DNA from: Dictyoglomus thermophilum H-6-12
GTDB lineage: Bacteria; Dictyoglomota; Dictyoglomia; Dictyoglomales; Dictyoglomaceae
NCBI RefSeq assembly: GCF_000020965.1
Contig: NC_011297.1
Span: forward strand, 1,708,525-1,772,524
Direction of reading: 5' to 3'
Length of the DNA: 64,000 nt
Part shown: one piece after another, positions 27,201-35,047 of the stretch
How the letters are laid out: the number at the start of each line of letters is the position of its first letter
Position numbering within the stretch: the stretch's first letter is position 1
The notes under the pieces: generated by a model
What the model was told of the DNA's origin: nothing
What the model saw: only the letters and a program-made list of their open reading frames with translations
Database searches by the model: none
Position numbers and translations under genes: made by a program

Positions 27201-27641
27201 GCCCAAAAAGAGGAAAAAGCCCTACCTCTGAGTGATAACTTTTGGACAAATTACAATTTGATCCTTGATCAAACAGCCTATAAAAAGTACTCTACTTCAA
27301 GAGGACAAAGTATAAAAGAGAAAGCATATAACATGCTTAACTTTCTACTTCAGGAAGAAGATGAAGAAAAAAGGATTAAAATAAAGCCGTATGAAAAATT
27401 CATATCTAATCTCATAGAAGATATAAGATCCTTTGGGACTCTCTCAGAATACACTCTTAACCAAATTGCAGATTTAGAAAATAAAGAACTCGACAAAATA
27501 ATAGAAGAGCTGGAAAAATTAAAAAAATTAATTGGAGAAGACTTTCTCGATAAAGTATTGGAAAATATAAAAAGTCATAAAGAGGAAATTATAATTGCTA
27601 TAGAAAATAGAATTATGGAAGAGGGGACTCAAAATGCCTGA
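24270..27641 (+). CDS. PLD-nuclease-like / SNF2-type helicase fusion protein
   Basis: The 1123-residue protein has an N-terminal phospholipase D-like domain (about residues 1-210) with an HxK motif in NHAKLYLFK (H near 137) and the companion GSSNLTKFGLE; such domains often are nucleases. Next comes a superfamily 2 helicase core: Walker A ADVVGLGKTIVA (near 283), the DEAH box VDEAHRFRN (near 363), motif III ITATPFNN, and the C-terminal lobe ending QRVGRINRI (near 823). The last 300 residues are helical and unassigned. It overlaps the methyltransferase gene by 8 nt and is the first gene of a three-gene cassette. A role in restriction or defence, moving along and cutting unmodified DNA, is inferred from domain content. 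Confidence 0.88.
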   Translation: MSTFITNSGEKSLKKRLQELIEKSEELKFLVGFFYFSGVRELYESLKRLDENGKLKEGHLKILVGLDIDEGVWGIYETAIINEIYNKNRLKEKFFNSLKIAFNSEELDNKETYEQIKFFIKLLKEGKLVLRKTKDPNHAKLYLFKMDESIKSVIPNLFITGSSNLTKFGLESQDEFNVEVKDYGFEEAEKYFDELWEKGIELSQEDINKTIYILENKSFLKEISPFEAYAYLLKTYLELHKGKILRKELEDLLKEKGYKPYNYQMEAVAQALANCESHGGTLLADVVGLGKTIVACLVGKALGKRGIVICPPHLMGDDNKTSGWKKYLEDFKLFDWEVRSLGKLEETLEFVKDREDIQIVIVDEAHRFRNENTQSYQFLKEICRGKTVILITATPFNNEPSDLFSLLKLFTVPKKSTIILDEDLENRFDYYQSIFYKLAYIKNYWNSKDNRRKRRAQRYYRDIFGENEIDLSKVKNLTKLLAREIRATLEPVVIRRNRLDLKYYGEKIELPEVKDPKECFFELTQEESKFYDEVITTFAPLEDGGTFTGAIYFPARYEKVEQLGLWEEMNERSLTKEEQFLYIYQRNLYDFMRRLLVKRFESSFGAFRESILRFRDVHKTALEFVKKTRKFILDRKLMDDLVTADPDEILEELKKYEEELKKENINNKYYKIYDIDKFEYREEFIKDIEKDLTLFDRLIEKIDNLKLLEKDPKAEKLIEEIKTYINEGRKVVIFTEYLDTAKYLERILEKEFKDILLSAYGNFSRKTIEDIYKNFDAQYKDQEDKYKILLTTDKLSEGFNLNRAGVVINYDIPWNPVRVIQRVGRINRIAKKVYDEIYILNFFPTEQGADIVKSREIAQTKMFMIHNVLGEDAKIFDPDEEPQPAELYKRLNTYYEEEEESFFTRVRRDFELIEKNYPEIIEEIKDMPKRVKISKKGKENELLVFIKKGKDLFVGYKNYEEKQPKSVTFEEVYEKIIAQKEEKALPLSDNFWTNYNLILDQTAYKKYSTSRGQSIKEKAYNMLNFLLQEEDEEKRIKIKPYEKFISNLIEDIRSFGTLSEYTLNQIADLENKELDKIIEELEKLKKLIGEDFLDKVLENIKSHKEEIIIAIENRIMEEGTQNA

Positions 27642-30600
27642 CCAAATTGAAAAGTATATTGATAACCTTATAAAAAATTTTTCTAAAGAAAACCTTGTAG
27701 AGTATTTATCCCAAAAGAATAATTTTGACACATATTCTAAGAGACATTATGGATATGAAGGTGATATATTTGATGAGATCTATGAAGTAGCAGAAAAAGA
27801 TCTGAAAAATGGGAACAAATTAAAAATATTTACAATAAAAACCCAAAAGGAAATTACCGAAAGAACCAGTAAAAAGAAGCAATACGACCTTGCCAAGAAA
27901 ATCTTAAGAGATTCTCTCACTCAAGCTGGGATTTTTGTATTTCATGATGAGAATGGAAACTTTAGATTTTCACTTGTTTACTCTACCTTCTCAGGAACCA
28001 AAAGAGAATACAGCTATTATAAAAGATATACCTACTATGTCGCTAAAGGAAGACCATATCATACCTTTAAGGAAGCTTTGTATAAAGTGAAATTTGAAAC
28101 TCTTGAAGATATAATCGATGCCTTCAGTACATTACCCCTTACAAAAGAATTTTACACAGAAATACAAAACTGGTATGCCTGGGCGTCAAAACACGCCTGG
28201 TTTCCTGGAGGAAAAAAAGAAGAAAATCTCATAAGACTTCTTACAAGAATTATTTTTGTTTGGTTTCTTAAGGAACGTAAGCTTATTCCCGAAGAAATTT
28301 TTGAACCCAATTTTCTAAAAGATATAGTAAAAGATTTTGGAAAAGCAGATTATTACTATAACACTATTCTTCAAAACCTCTTCTTTGCAACTCTAAACCG
28401 AGAGGCAAAAGAAAGAGACTTTGCCAAAGATTTAGGCTTTCCAGAAAACAAAACAAACTTTGGAGTAAAGACCCTTTTCAGATATGACAAATATCTCCTA
28501 ATACCTGAAAGGGAATTCATTAAGATATTTGAAAAAGTTCCCTTCATAAATGGTGGACTCTTTGAATGCCTTGATGATGATTCTAACTACATAGATGGCT
28601 TTACCAGAAGAGAAGAAAAAAGAGCCAAACTTCCTGATTTTCTTTTCTTCTCAGAGGAAAGAGAAGAAGACCTCTCAGATTTTTATGGTGAAAGGAGAAG
28701 GGTAAAAGTAAGAGGATTAATAAATATTTTTAAAGACTACAACTTCACAACTGATGAAAATACTCCTATCGACGTAGAAGTATCCCTGGATCCAGAGCTC
28801 TTAGGACATATCTTCGAGAATCTCCTTGCATCATATAACCCAGAAACTCAAACTACAGCAAGAAAAGCTACAGGCTCTTACTACACTCCCAAAGAAATTG
28901 TTGATTTTATGGTGGAAGAATCCCTCATAGAGTACTTCAAAATAAAAACAAAAATTGAAGAGGAAAAATTAAGAGACCTCCTATCTTACAAGGAAGATAT
29001 AAATCTTAGCAATGAAGAAAAAGAATCAATCTTACATGCTATAGATAACCTAAAGGTTATTGATCCAGCAGTAGGATCTGGAGCCTTTCCCATGGGAATA
29101 GTACACAAACTTGTACACATACTAAATAAAATAGATCCTGAAAACAAGCTCTGGTATGAATTACAATACAAAAAAGCCCTTACTGAGATAGAAAAGGTCT
29201 TAAAAATTAAAGATAGAAGCGAAAGAGAAGAGAAGCTTAAAGAAGTAAATGAGAATTTTGATGAAAGTATAAATTACCATGATTATGCAAGGAAACTCTA
29301 TATCATAGAAAACTCAATTTATGGAGTTGATATTCAGCCCATTGCAATCCAAATATGTAAACTAAGATTTTTCCTATCTCTTATTATTGACCAAAAAATT
29401 GATGAATCCAAGGAAAATTATGGAGTAAAGCCACTACCCCACTTAGAAACAAAATTTGTCTGTGCAAATACTCTAATAGGATTGGAAAAACCAAGACAAA
29501 TAAACATGGGAGATTATTTGTTAGAAGACTTAAAAACTCAATTGAAAGATTTATATAAAAAGCACTTTAATATTAAAACAAGGGGAGAGAAAAAAAGATT
29601 GCAGGAAAAAGCCCAAGAATTAAGAAATAAAATAAAGGAAAGATTAATCGATGAAGGCTGGAACACTAAAGAGGCAGAAAAAATAGCCAATTTTGACATT
29701 TTCTCTCAAACTGCAACGGCAGACTGGTTTGATCCCGAATGGATGCTGGGAGTTGAGGATGGATTTGATATTGTAATTGGAAATCCACCATACGTAAGGC
29801 AAGAAAATATAAGACCAATTAAACCCGTACTACAATCTCAAGGATATGAAACCTTTGTCTCTACAGCAGACCTATATGTTTATTTCTATGAAAAAAGCTA
29901 CAATCTTCTCAAAAATGGAGGAATACACTGTTTTATCTCAAGTAATAAATGGATGAGAGCAAAATATGGAGAGAAATTAAGAGATTTCCTAAAAGAGAAA
30001 ACAACAATCTTGAAACTTATAGACTTTGGTGGTTACCATGTATTCGGCCAAACAGTTGATACTTGTACAGTACTTTTTAGAAAAGAAAAACCTAAAACCG
30101 ATCATATTCTTTACTACGTAGCAAGTGTACCCTCTGAAATTGAAAATCATGAAAAAGCAATAGAATATATAAAGCAAAACTTAAAACCTATGTCTCAAAA
30201 ATCACTAAATTCCCAAACCTTCGTACTTGCAGACCAAAAAATCTTATCCTTAAAAGAAAAAATTGAGCATATAGGCAAACCTCTGAAAGCTTGGAATGTA
30301 AATATTTATCGTGGTGTTTTAACAGGATTTAACGAGGCATTTATTATTGATACAGAAACAAGAAATAAAATTCTTGCCAACTGTAAAACAGAGGAAGAGA
30401 GAAAGAGAACAGAAGAAATAATTAAACCAGTTTTGAGGGGAAGAGATATTGAGAAATGGAGATATAAATGGGCAGGACTGTGGATTATTGGAACTTTTCC
30501 TGCCTTAAATCTAAATATTGACTACTATCCAGCCCTAAAAGAATACTTAAAATCCTTTGGAGAAAGATTAAATCAAGATGGAAAACCAGGACATAGAAAA

Positions 30601-31131
30601 AAAACACATAATAAATGGTTTGAAACTCAAGATAATATAGCTTATTACCCCGAATTTGAAAAAGAAAAAATTGTGTGGCAAAGAGTAACAAAGAGTCCTA
30701 AATTTACAATAATCCCGCCAAGTATATATTGTGAGGCAACTACACACTTTATCACTTGCAGTAATGAATATATAAATTTCTTAGTTGGTATTTTCAATTC
30801 ACTATTTTTCAAGTTTGCATTTTATAAATTTTACATGGGAGGAGGAATCGAGGGCGAAATAAAAGGAGAATTTATAGGACGATTCCCCATCCCTCCCATC
30901 ACTTCTCAAAATCAATCCATAGTAAATCAAATAGAAAAGCTTGTAGATCAAATTCTCTCCCTTGCCCAGTCAAAAGATTACGATCTAAATTACCAAAAGC
31001 AATCCCAGGTCAAAGCTCTCGAAAAAGAAATCGACCAATTGGTCTACAAACTCTACAACTTAACCGATGAAGAGATAAAAATTATTGAAAGTGAAAATAA
31101 GGAAAGTGAAGATATAAATGAACTATTTTGA
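27634..31131 (+). CDS. Eco57I-type adenine-specific DNA methyltransferase (large, possible PglX/type IIG-like)
   Basis: The 1165-residue protein contains an N6-adenine methyltransferase core: SAM-binding motif I DPAVGSGAFPMG (near residue 479) and catalytic NPPY in VIGNPPYVRQEN (near 718), in the Eco57I order. The region after about 850 resembles the TaqI-like target-recognition domain. The 470-residue N-terminus is mostly helical; I found no clear PD-(D/E)XK or HNH motif in it, so it may not be a self-contained type IIG enzyme. It overlaps both neighbours (8 and 14 nt), so the three proteins are made together and probably act as one system. Size and layout recall PglX of BREX, but no other BREX gene is present. 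Confidence 0.88.
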   Translation: MPDQIEKYIDNLIKNFSKENLVEYLSQKNNFDTYSKRHYGYEGDIFDEIYEVAEKDLKNGNKLKIFTIKTQKEITERTSKKKQYDLAKKILRDSLTQAGIFVFHDENGNFRFSLVYSTFSGTKREYSYYKRYTYYVAKGRPYHTFKEALYKVKFETLEDIIDAFSTLPLTKEFYTEIQNWYAWASKHAWFPGGKKEENLIRLLTRIIFVWFLKERKLIPEEIFEPNFLKDIVKDFGKADYYYNTILQNLFFATLNREAKERDFAKDLGFPENKTNFGVKTLFRYDKYLLIPEREFIKIFEKVPFINGGLFECLDDDSNYIDGFTRREEKRAKLPDFLFFSEEREEDLSDFYGERRRVKVRGLINIFKDYNFTTDENTPIDVEVSLDPELLGHIFENLLASYNPETQTTARKATGSYYTPKEIVDFMVEESLIEYFKIKTKIEEEKLRDLLSYKEDINLSNEEKESILHAIDNLKVIDPAVGSGAFPMGIVHKLVHILNKIDPENKLWYELQYKKALTEIEKVLKIKDRSEREEKLKEVNENFDESINYHDYARKLYIIENSIYGVDIQPIAIQICKLRFFLSLIIDQKIDESKENYGVKPLPHLETKFVCANTLIGLEKPRQINMGDYLLEDLKTQLKDLYKKHFNIKTRGEKKRLQEKAQELRNKIKERLIDEGWNTKEAEKIANFDIFSQTATADWFDPEWMLGVEDGFDIVIGNPPYVRQENIRPIKPVLQSQGYETFVSTADLYVYFYEKSYNLLKNGGIHCFISSNKWMRAKYGEKLRDFLKEKTTILKLIDFGGYHVFGQTVDTCTVLFRKEKPKTDHILYYVASVPSEIENHEKAIEYIKQNLKPMSQKSLNSQTFVLADQKILSLKEKIEHIGKPLKAWNVNIYRGVLTGFNEAFIIDTETRNKILANCKTEEERKRTEEIIKPVLRGRDIEKWRYKWAGLWIIGTFPALNLNIDYYPALKEYLKSFGERLNQDGKPGHRKKTHNKWFETQDNIAYYPEFEKEKIVWQRVTKSPKFTIIPPSIYCEATTHFITCSNEYINFLVGIFNSLFFKFAFYKFYMGGGIEGEIKGEFIGRFPIPPITSQNQSIVNQIEKLVDQILSLAQSKDYDLNYQKQSQVKALEKEIDQLVYKLYNLTDEEIKIIESENKESEDINELF

Positions 31132-32797
31132 TCCACAAAAAAGGAAGGAATATGAATACATAGAACCATTCATCAGATTTTATTTCCCTCAAAAAAAGAT
31201 TAAAATACAATTTCCTGATCTAAATGAGAGAAATAAAAAAGCTCCAGACTTTTTAATAACATTAAGTAATAACCATAAATTTGCTATAGAACATAAAAGG
31301 ATCTTAGACGAAGAAGAAATAAGAAAAAAACATAATCTTTTTAAAAATGTTTCAGAATTACAAAAAGCATTGGATAATTTAATTGCTAAAAACAAGGATA
31401 AAATAAAAGGAAAATACTTCTTACACTATTCCTCAAATTTGAAGATAACTAAAAAGAACATAGAAAAAATTGGAGAGAATATTATTGAAGAAATTATTCA
31501 AGATAAACAAAATTTCCATATTAAAAATGTAGGAGATTTCGAAGTTGTATGTCATAACGAAAAAAGTGATCCAGATATACTATTAGCTATTACATCAGAC
31601 GCTAAATTTATTAATCCATCAGATATCATTGAACAATGTATAAAATTAGAAGAAACAAATGAAAAGTTTAACAATATACAGGCAAATAAAAGAATCTTAC
31701 TAATAACTAATAATTCTGGTTTTGAAGAAGAGGATTATTTTAAAGCACTCGCCAAAAATTTTGAAAAATTACTAATATATAATATAGATGAGATATGGTT
31801 GTTAAGTCCTAAAATTGATACAAATATACCCCCAAAACTTCTATTTACAAAAAAATTTCCCAATAATCTTCTCAATAGTAGGATAAAAAATAAAAAAGAG
31901 CTAAAATTATTAGAAGGGCTTTTATCGCACTTATTAGAATTAAAAGATGATAGAATTAATGAAATCATTCTTAAAAACCTAAAAATCTTATTTGCTCGAA
32001 AAGACCCCCATAAAATATTTGACAACAAATATGTTCGTATTTCCATAGTCACAAATTTAGGTGAATGGTTAGGAAAAAACAAAAAATATGATGATTTGAT
32101 ATGGCTCATTAACACTTTTATCAATGACCCCGATCAGGCAGATCCTGAAGAATTTAAAGAAATAGAAGAAGATAGAAATTTCATCCCAATCTCTGCTGTA
32201 ACTGAGGGTGTAGCTTACATAGTACATTTTTTAGCTCTTGATAATTATATCTCAAAAGCTCTGTATTATACTAAAAAACTTTTACTATATAGAGATCAAA
32301 GAGTAAAATATTTTTGCTTATTTCCCCTATTAAAAATTTCAGTAAATAGATCGCTTCTTAAAGGATATGGAGAAAGACCAAGAAAAGATGAATATAAAGA
32401 ATTTTATAAGCTTTGTTTTTACATGCTTGAATTTATTAAAAATAATCCTCAATACATAGCCATAGCAAACTTCCTATGTAAGATCTTCTTAGTTTATACC
32501 GATCTCTCCACAAAGGAAGCCAAAAAAGTGTTGGATACCTTAGAGTACATCCCAGAATCAGCACCCCTATTTATATACTTTGCACTCTATAGAAAAAGAC
32601 TTCTTAGAAATCAAAAGGTAAAATTCAATGATAAAATATTTCAAAAAAGACTAAAAGAGATACTTCAAAAGTCCGATAATATCATGTTAAAGAAAGAAAT
32701 TCTCATAGAAATAAAACAAATCCTTGATAAACATCCAGAAGAATCTGATTATTTAGCCCAATACATTGAATTATCCAAAGACCTATTCAATGATTAA
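31118..32797 (+). CDS. Unknown protein with PD-(D/E)XK nuclease-like N-terminus, third gene of the cassette
   Basis: The 559-residue protein is not a family I know. Residues 43-60 read PD followed after 13 residues by E-x-K (P43-D44, E58, K60 in the segment KFAIEHKRI), with hydrophobic strands around them; this is the arrangement of PD-(D/E)XK nucleases such as restriction subunits. The remaining 450 residues are predicted helical, with repeated hydrophobic helices that could form a HEAT-like scaffold. It overlaps the methyltransferase by 14 nt. A role as an added nuclease or DNA-binding partner of the helicase and methylase is inferred. The A+T-rich codon use is not clearly different from neighbours. 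Confidence 0.6.
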   Translation: MNYFDPQKRKEYEYIEPFIRFYFPQKKIKIQFPDLNERNKKAPDFLITLSNNHKFAIEHKRILDEEEIRKKHNLFKNVSELQKALDNLIAKNKDKIKGKYFLHYSSNLKITKKNIEKIGENIIEEIIQDKQNFHIKNVGDFEVVCHNEKSDPDILLAITSDAKFINPSDIIEQCIKLEETNEKFNNIQANKRILLITNNSGFEEEDYFKALAKNFEKLLIYNIDEIWLLSPKIDTNIPPKLLFTKKFPNNLLNSRIKNKKELKLLEGLLSHLLELKDDRINEIILKNLKILFARKDPHKIFDNKYVRISIVTNLGEWLGKNKKYDDLIWLINTFINDPDQADPEEFKEIEEDRNFIPISAVTEGVAYIVHFLALDNYISKALYYTKKLLLYRDQRVKYFCLFPLLKISVNRSLLKGYGERPRKDEYKEFYKLCFYMLEFIKNNPQYIAIANFLCKIFLVYTDLSTKEAKKVLDTLEYIPESAPLFIYFALYRKRLLRNQKVKFNDKIFQKRLKEILQKSDNIMLKKEILIEIKQILDKHPEESDYLAQYIELSKDLFND

Positions 32798-32874
32798 ATT
32801 TTAGCCATACTTTTAGGATAACTTTAATCCTTCTTCTCTTTCCAATAGCACCCATCTCCATACCATAATGAGTT

Positions 32875-32893
32875 AAATATTTTATAACAAATT
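32875..32893 (+). repeat. 19-bp direct repeat, right copy
   Basis: Identical to 24163-24181 and in the same orientation. It lies 78 nt after the cassette's last stop codon and just before the -10 box of the next gene. Confidence 0.7.
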
Positions 32894-32906
32894 GCAATAA
32901 ATATGC

Positions 32907-32912
32907 TATACT
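32907..32912 (+). promoter_or_regulatory. -10 box of the homocysteine methyltransferase gene (leaderless)
   Basis: TATACT lies 7 nt before the ATG at 32920; there is no ribosome site. The -35 is unclear and would fall inside the 19-bp repeat. Confidence 0.5.
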
Positions 32913-32919
32913 TTATGCC

Positions 32920-33789
32920 ATGAACAGAAAGATTAAACTTCCAGAATTCTTATTTTTTGATGGAGCTATGGGGACAGAGCTCCAAAGGAGAGGTCTTCCT
33001 CCTGGAACTCCACCTGAAGTATTAAACTTAGAAAATCCTACTCTTGTGGAAGAGGTTCATAGAGATTACATAAAAGCAGGATCTATGGTGATAGAAACCA
33101 ACACCTTTGGAGGAAATAGAATTCGCCTTAAAAGGGCAGGTCTTGATGGGAAAATCAAAGAGATAAACGAAAAGGGAGTGGAAATAGCCAAAAAAGCCTC
33201 AGAAGGGAAAGTCCTCATAGCAGGTTCTGTAGGACCCTTAGGAGAGCTCATTGAACCCTATGGAGATATCTCCGAAGAAGAGGCAGAAGAGGTTTTTACA
33301 GAACAGATAGAAATTCTCGTAAAATCAGGAGTAGACTTAATTCTTATCGAAACCATGATCTCCTTAAATGAGGCTCTTATTGCCCTTAAATCCGCTAAAA
33401 AGTTTGATATTCCTGTAGGAGTAACTATGAGTTTTGAATGGACAGAAAGGGGAGGTAGAACTCCTTTTGGAGATGAAGTAGAGTACTCTATTAAAACCTT
33501 AGAGGAGAATGGGGCAGATTTTGTAGGAGCAAATTGTGGAAGAGGTTTTGAAGATATGATAAAAATTGCTCCTATAATAAGAAAGGCTACTACTCTTCCT
33601 GTACTTATTCAACCTAATGCAGGCATACCCCAATGGGAAAATGGAAAACTAACATACCCTGAAACTCCTGACAAATTCAAAATTTTTGTTGAGGAGATGC
33701 TAAAGTTAAATATTAATTTTATAGGCGGGTGCTGTGGTACAACCCCTAATCATATAGAAGTTTTCAAAGAGTTTTATCTAAAAAGATAA
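32920..33789 (+). CDS. Homocysteine S-methyltransferase family protein
   Basis: The 289-residue protein is a single homocysteine-binding barrel as in MetH residues 1-300 and BHMT: DGAMGTELQRRGLP (residues 10-23), ETNTFGGNR, then the zinc cysteines in GANCGRG and the GGCCGTTP pair near the C-terminus (about 269-276). It would transfer a methyl group to homocysteine, or, if partnered with a corrinoid protein, act as the MetH N-terminal part; the folate- and cobalamin-binding parts are absent here. Apparently monocistronic. Confidence 0.88.
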   Translation: MNRKIKLPEFLFFDGAMGTELQRRGLPPGTPPEVLNLENPTLVEEVHRDYIKAGSMVIETNTFGGNRIRLKRAGLDGKIKEINEKGVEIAKKASEGKVLIAGSVGPLGELIEPYGDISEEEAEEVFTEQIEILVKSGVDLILIETMISLNEALIALKSAKKFDIPVGVTMSFEWTERGGRTPFGDEVEYSIKTLEENGADFVGANCGRGFEDMIKIAPIIRKATTLPVLIQPNAGIPQWENGKLTYPETPDKFKIFVEEMLKLNINFIGGCCGTTPNHIEVFKEFYLKR

Positions 33790-33893
33790 ATTTTCCTATC
33801 TTAGAAACCCATATTTTATACCCCATGGAGTATCCTAATTTCTTGATATTTATCTATAATTAAGATAAAATCAAAAAAGGGAATTGTTAAAAA

Positions 33894-34292
33894 ATGCACG
33901 AGTGGGCTCTTGCTGAAGCAGTAGTAAATTCTGCAATAAAAATGGCTCAAGAGAAAAAATTGAGCCAAGTTAGGATTTTGTCCCTTAAAGTGGGGGAAGT
34001 ACAACAAATTGATATGGAAGTGTTTGATTATGCAATAAAGGAGATTTCCAAAGGCACAATCTTAGAAAATTCTGAGATAAAATATACGATCTTCCCTGCA
34101 AAACTTCTCTGCAATAACTGTGGAAATGAATGGAGCTATATGGAAAGTTTTGAGAGCCTTACAGAAGAAGAAAGAGAAGCAATTCACTTTATTCCAGAAA
34201 CCATTCATGTATATATAAAATGTCCAAAATGTAAAAGTCCAGATTTTGAAATAAAAGAAGGAAGAGGAGTATTTATTGAGGAAATAACATGA
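33894..34292 (+). CDS. hypA: Hydrogenase nickel metallochaperone HypA
   Basis: The 132-residue protein starts MHEW, with the nickel-binding His2 and Glu3 of HypA, and has the zinc site as CNNC (about 73-76) and CPKC. A roughly 35-residue insert between the two cysteine pairs is as in Thermococcales HypA rather than the shorter bacterial form. HypA delivers nickel to the [NiFe] hydrogenase large subunit with HypB. It overlaps the next gene by 4 nt. This begins the hydrogenase gene cluster. Confidence 0.92.
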   Translation: MHEWALAEAVVNSAIKMAQEKKLSQVRILSLKVGEVQQIDMEVFDYAIKEISKGTILENSEIKYTIFPAKLLCNNCGNEWSYMESFESLTEEEREAIHFIPETIHVYIKCPKCKSPDFEIKEGRGVFIEEIT

Positions 34293-35017
34293 TACATGAT
34301 CCAAGAACATCAATTATAGACAAAAGATTAGAGAATGTGAAAAATATCATTGCCATAGGAAGTGGAAAAGGAGGAGTTGGTAAAAGTACTTTTTCATCTC
34401 TACTTTCTTTATTCTTAAACAAAAAAGGATATAAAGTAGGCCTCTTAGACTTAGATATATATGGACCTTCAACCCATCTTATATTAAATGCAGAAGATAA
34501 AACTCCCCAAGAGGAATACGGTTTAAAACCCGTAGATATAAATGGAATAGAATTTATGTCCATAATCTACTTCACCCAAAATAAACCCTTAATTATGCGT
34601 GGAAAAGAGCTTACCGATACAATCCTTGAAATATTTGCAATTACTCGATGGAATAATTTAGATTACTTAATCATCGACATGCCCCCAGGAATGGGAGAGG
34701 TTCTTTTAGATCTTATAAAGTTTATAAAAAATCTACAATTTATCGTAATAACTAATCCCACTAAGATTGCTATGGAAACCGTAGAAAAGCTTATAAGATT
34801 TTTAAAGGAAAGCAATTACCCTATTTTAGGATTAGTAGAAAATATGAAAAATAAAGATGGCACCTTTGTAAAAGAAAAATGCAAAGAGCTAAACGTTAAA
34901 TACTTAGGCCACATATCCTTCTACGAGGATATAGAAAATTATTATGGTATTCCAGAAAAATTAATAAATCAAAACTTAGATAAGGAAATTAATCAAATTG
35001 TTTCTAATTTCACATAA
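34289..35017 (+). CDS. Mrp/MinD-type P-loop ATPase, probable archaeal-type HypB
   Basis: The 242-residue protein has the deviant Walker A GSGKGGVGKST (residues 24-34) and DMPPGMGE typical of Mrp/MinD ATPases, not the histidine-rich GTPase HypB of most bacteria. In Thermococcus kodakarensis a protein of this kind encoded beside hypA serves as HypB, forms a HypAB complex and regulates nickel transfer. Here it overlaps hypA by 4 nt and no usual HypB is in the cluster, so the same role is likely. An iron-sulfur carrier function, as for Mrp, is the alternative; I do not see the CxxC pair often found in those carriers. Confidence 0.8.
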   Translation: MIHDPRTSIIDKRLENVKNIIAIGSGKGGVGKSTFSSLLSLFLNKKGYKVGLLDLDIYGPSTHLILNAEDKTPQEEYGLKPVDINGIEFMSIIYFTQNKPLIMRGKELTDTILEIFAITRWNNLDYLIIDMPPGMGEVLLDLIKFIKNLQFIVITNPTKIAMETVEKLIRFLKESNYPILGLVENMKNKDGTFVKEKCKELNVKYLGHISFYEDIENYYGIPEKLINQNLDKEINQIVSNFT

Positions 35018-35047
35018 AAAACTTTGAATAAAGAGAGAGGGTGGACT

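Noticed and set aside
24270-32797. Assignment of the cassette as BREX or DISARM
   Set aside because: No PglZ, BrxC, DrmA or DrmB homologue is present; only the methylase and helicase classes are shared.
34289-35017. Calling this ATPase a plain Mrp iron-sulfur carrier
   Set aside because: Its position overlapping hypA and the absence of a usual HypB make the archaeal-type HypB role more likely, though not proven.
35024-35047. Upstream TTG start for the hydrogenase iron-sulfur subunit
   Set aside because: No ribosome site precedes it, whereas the ATG at 35048 has AGAGGGTGG and begins the ferredoxin fold normally.
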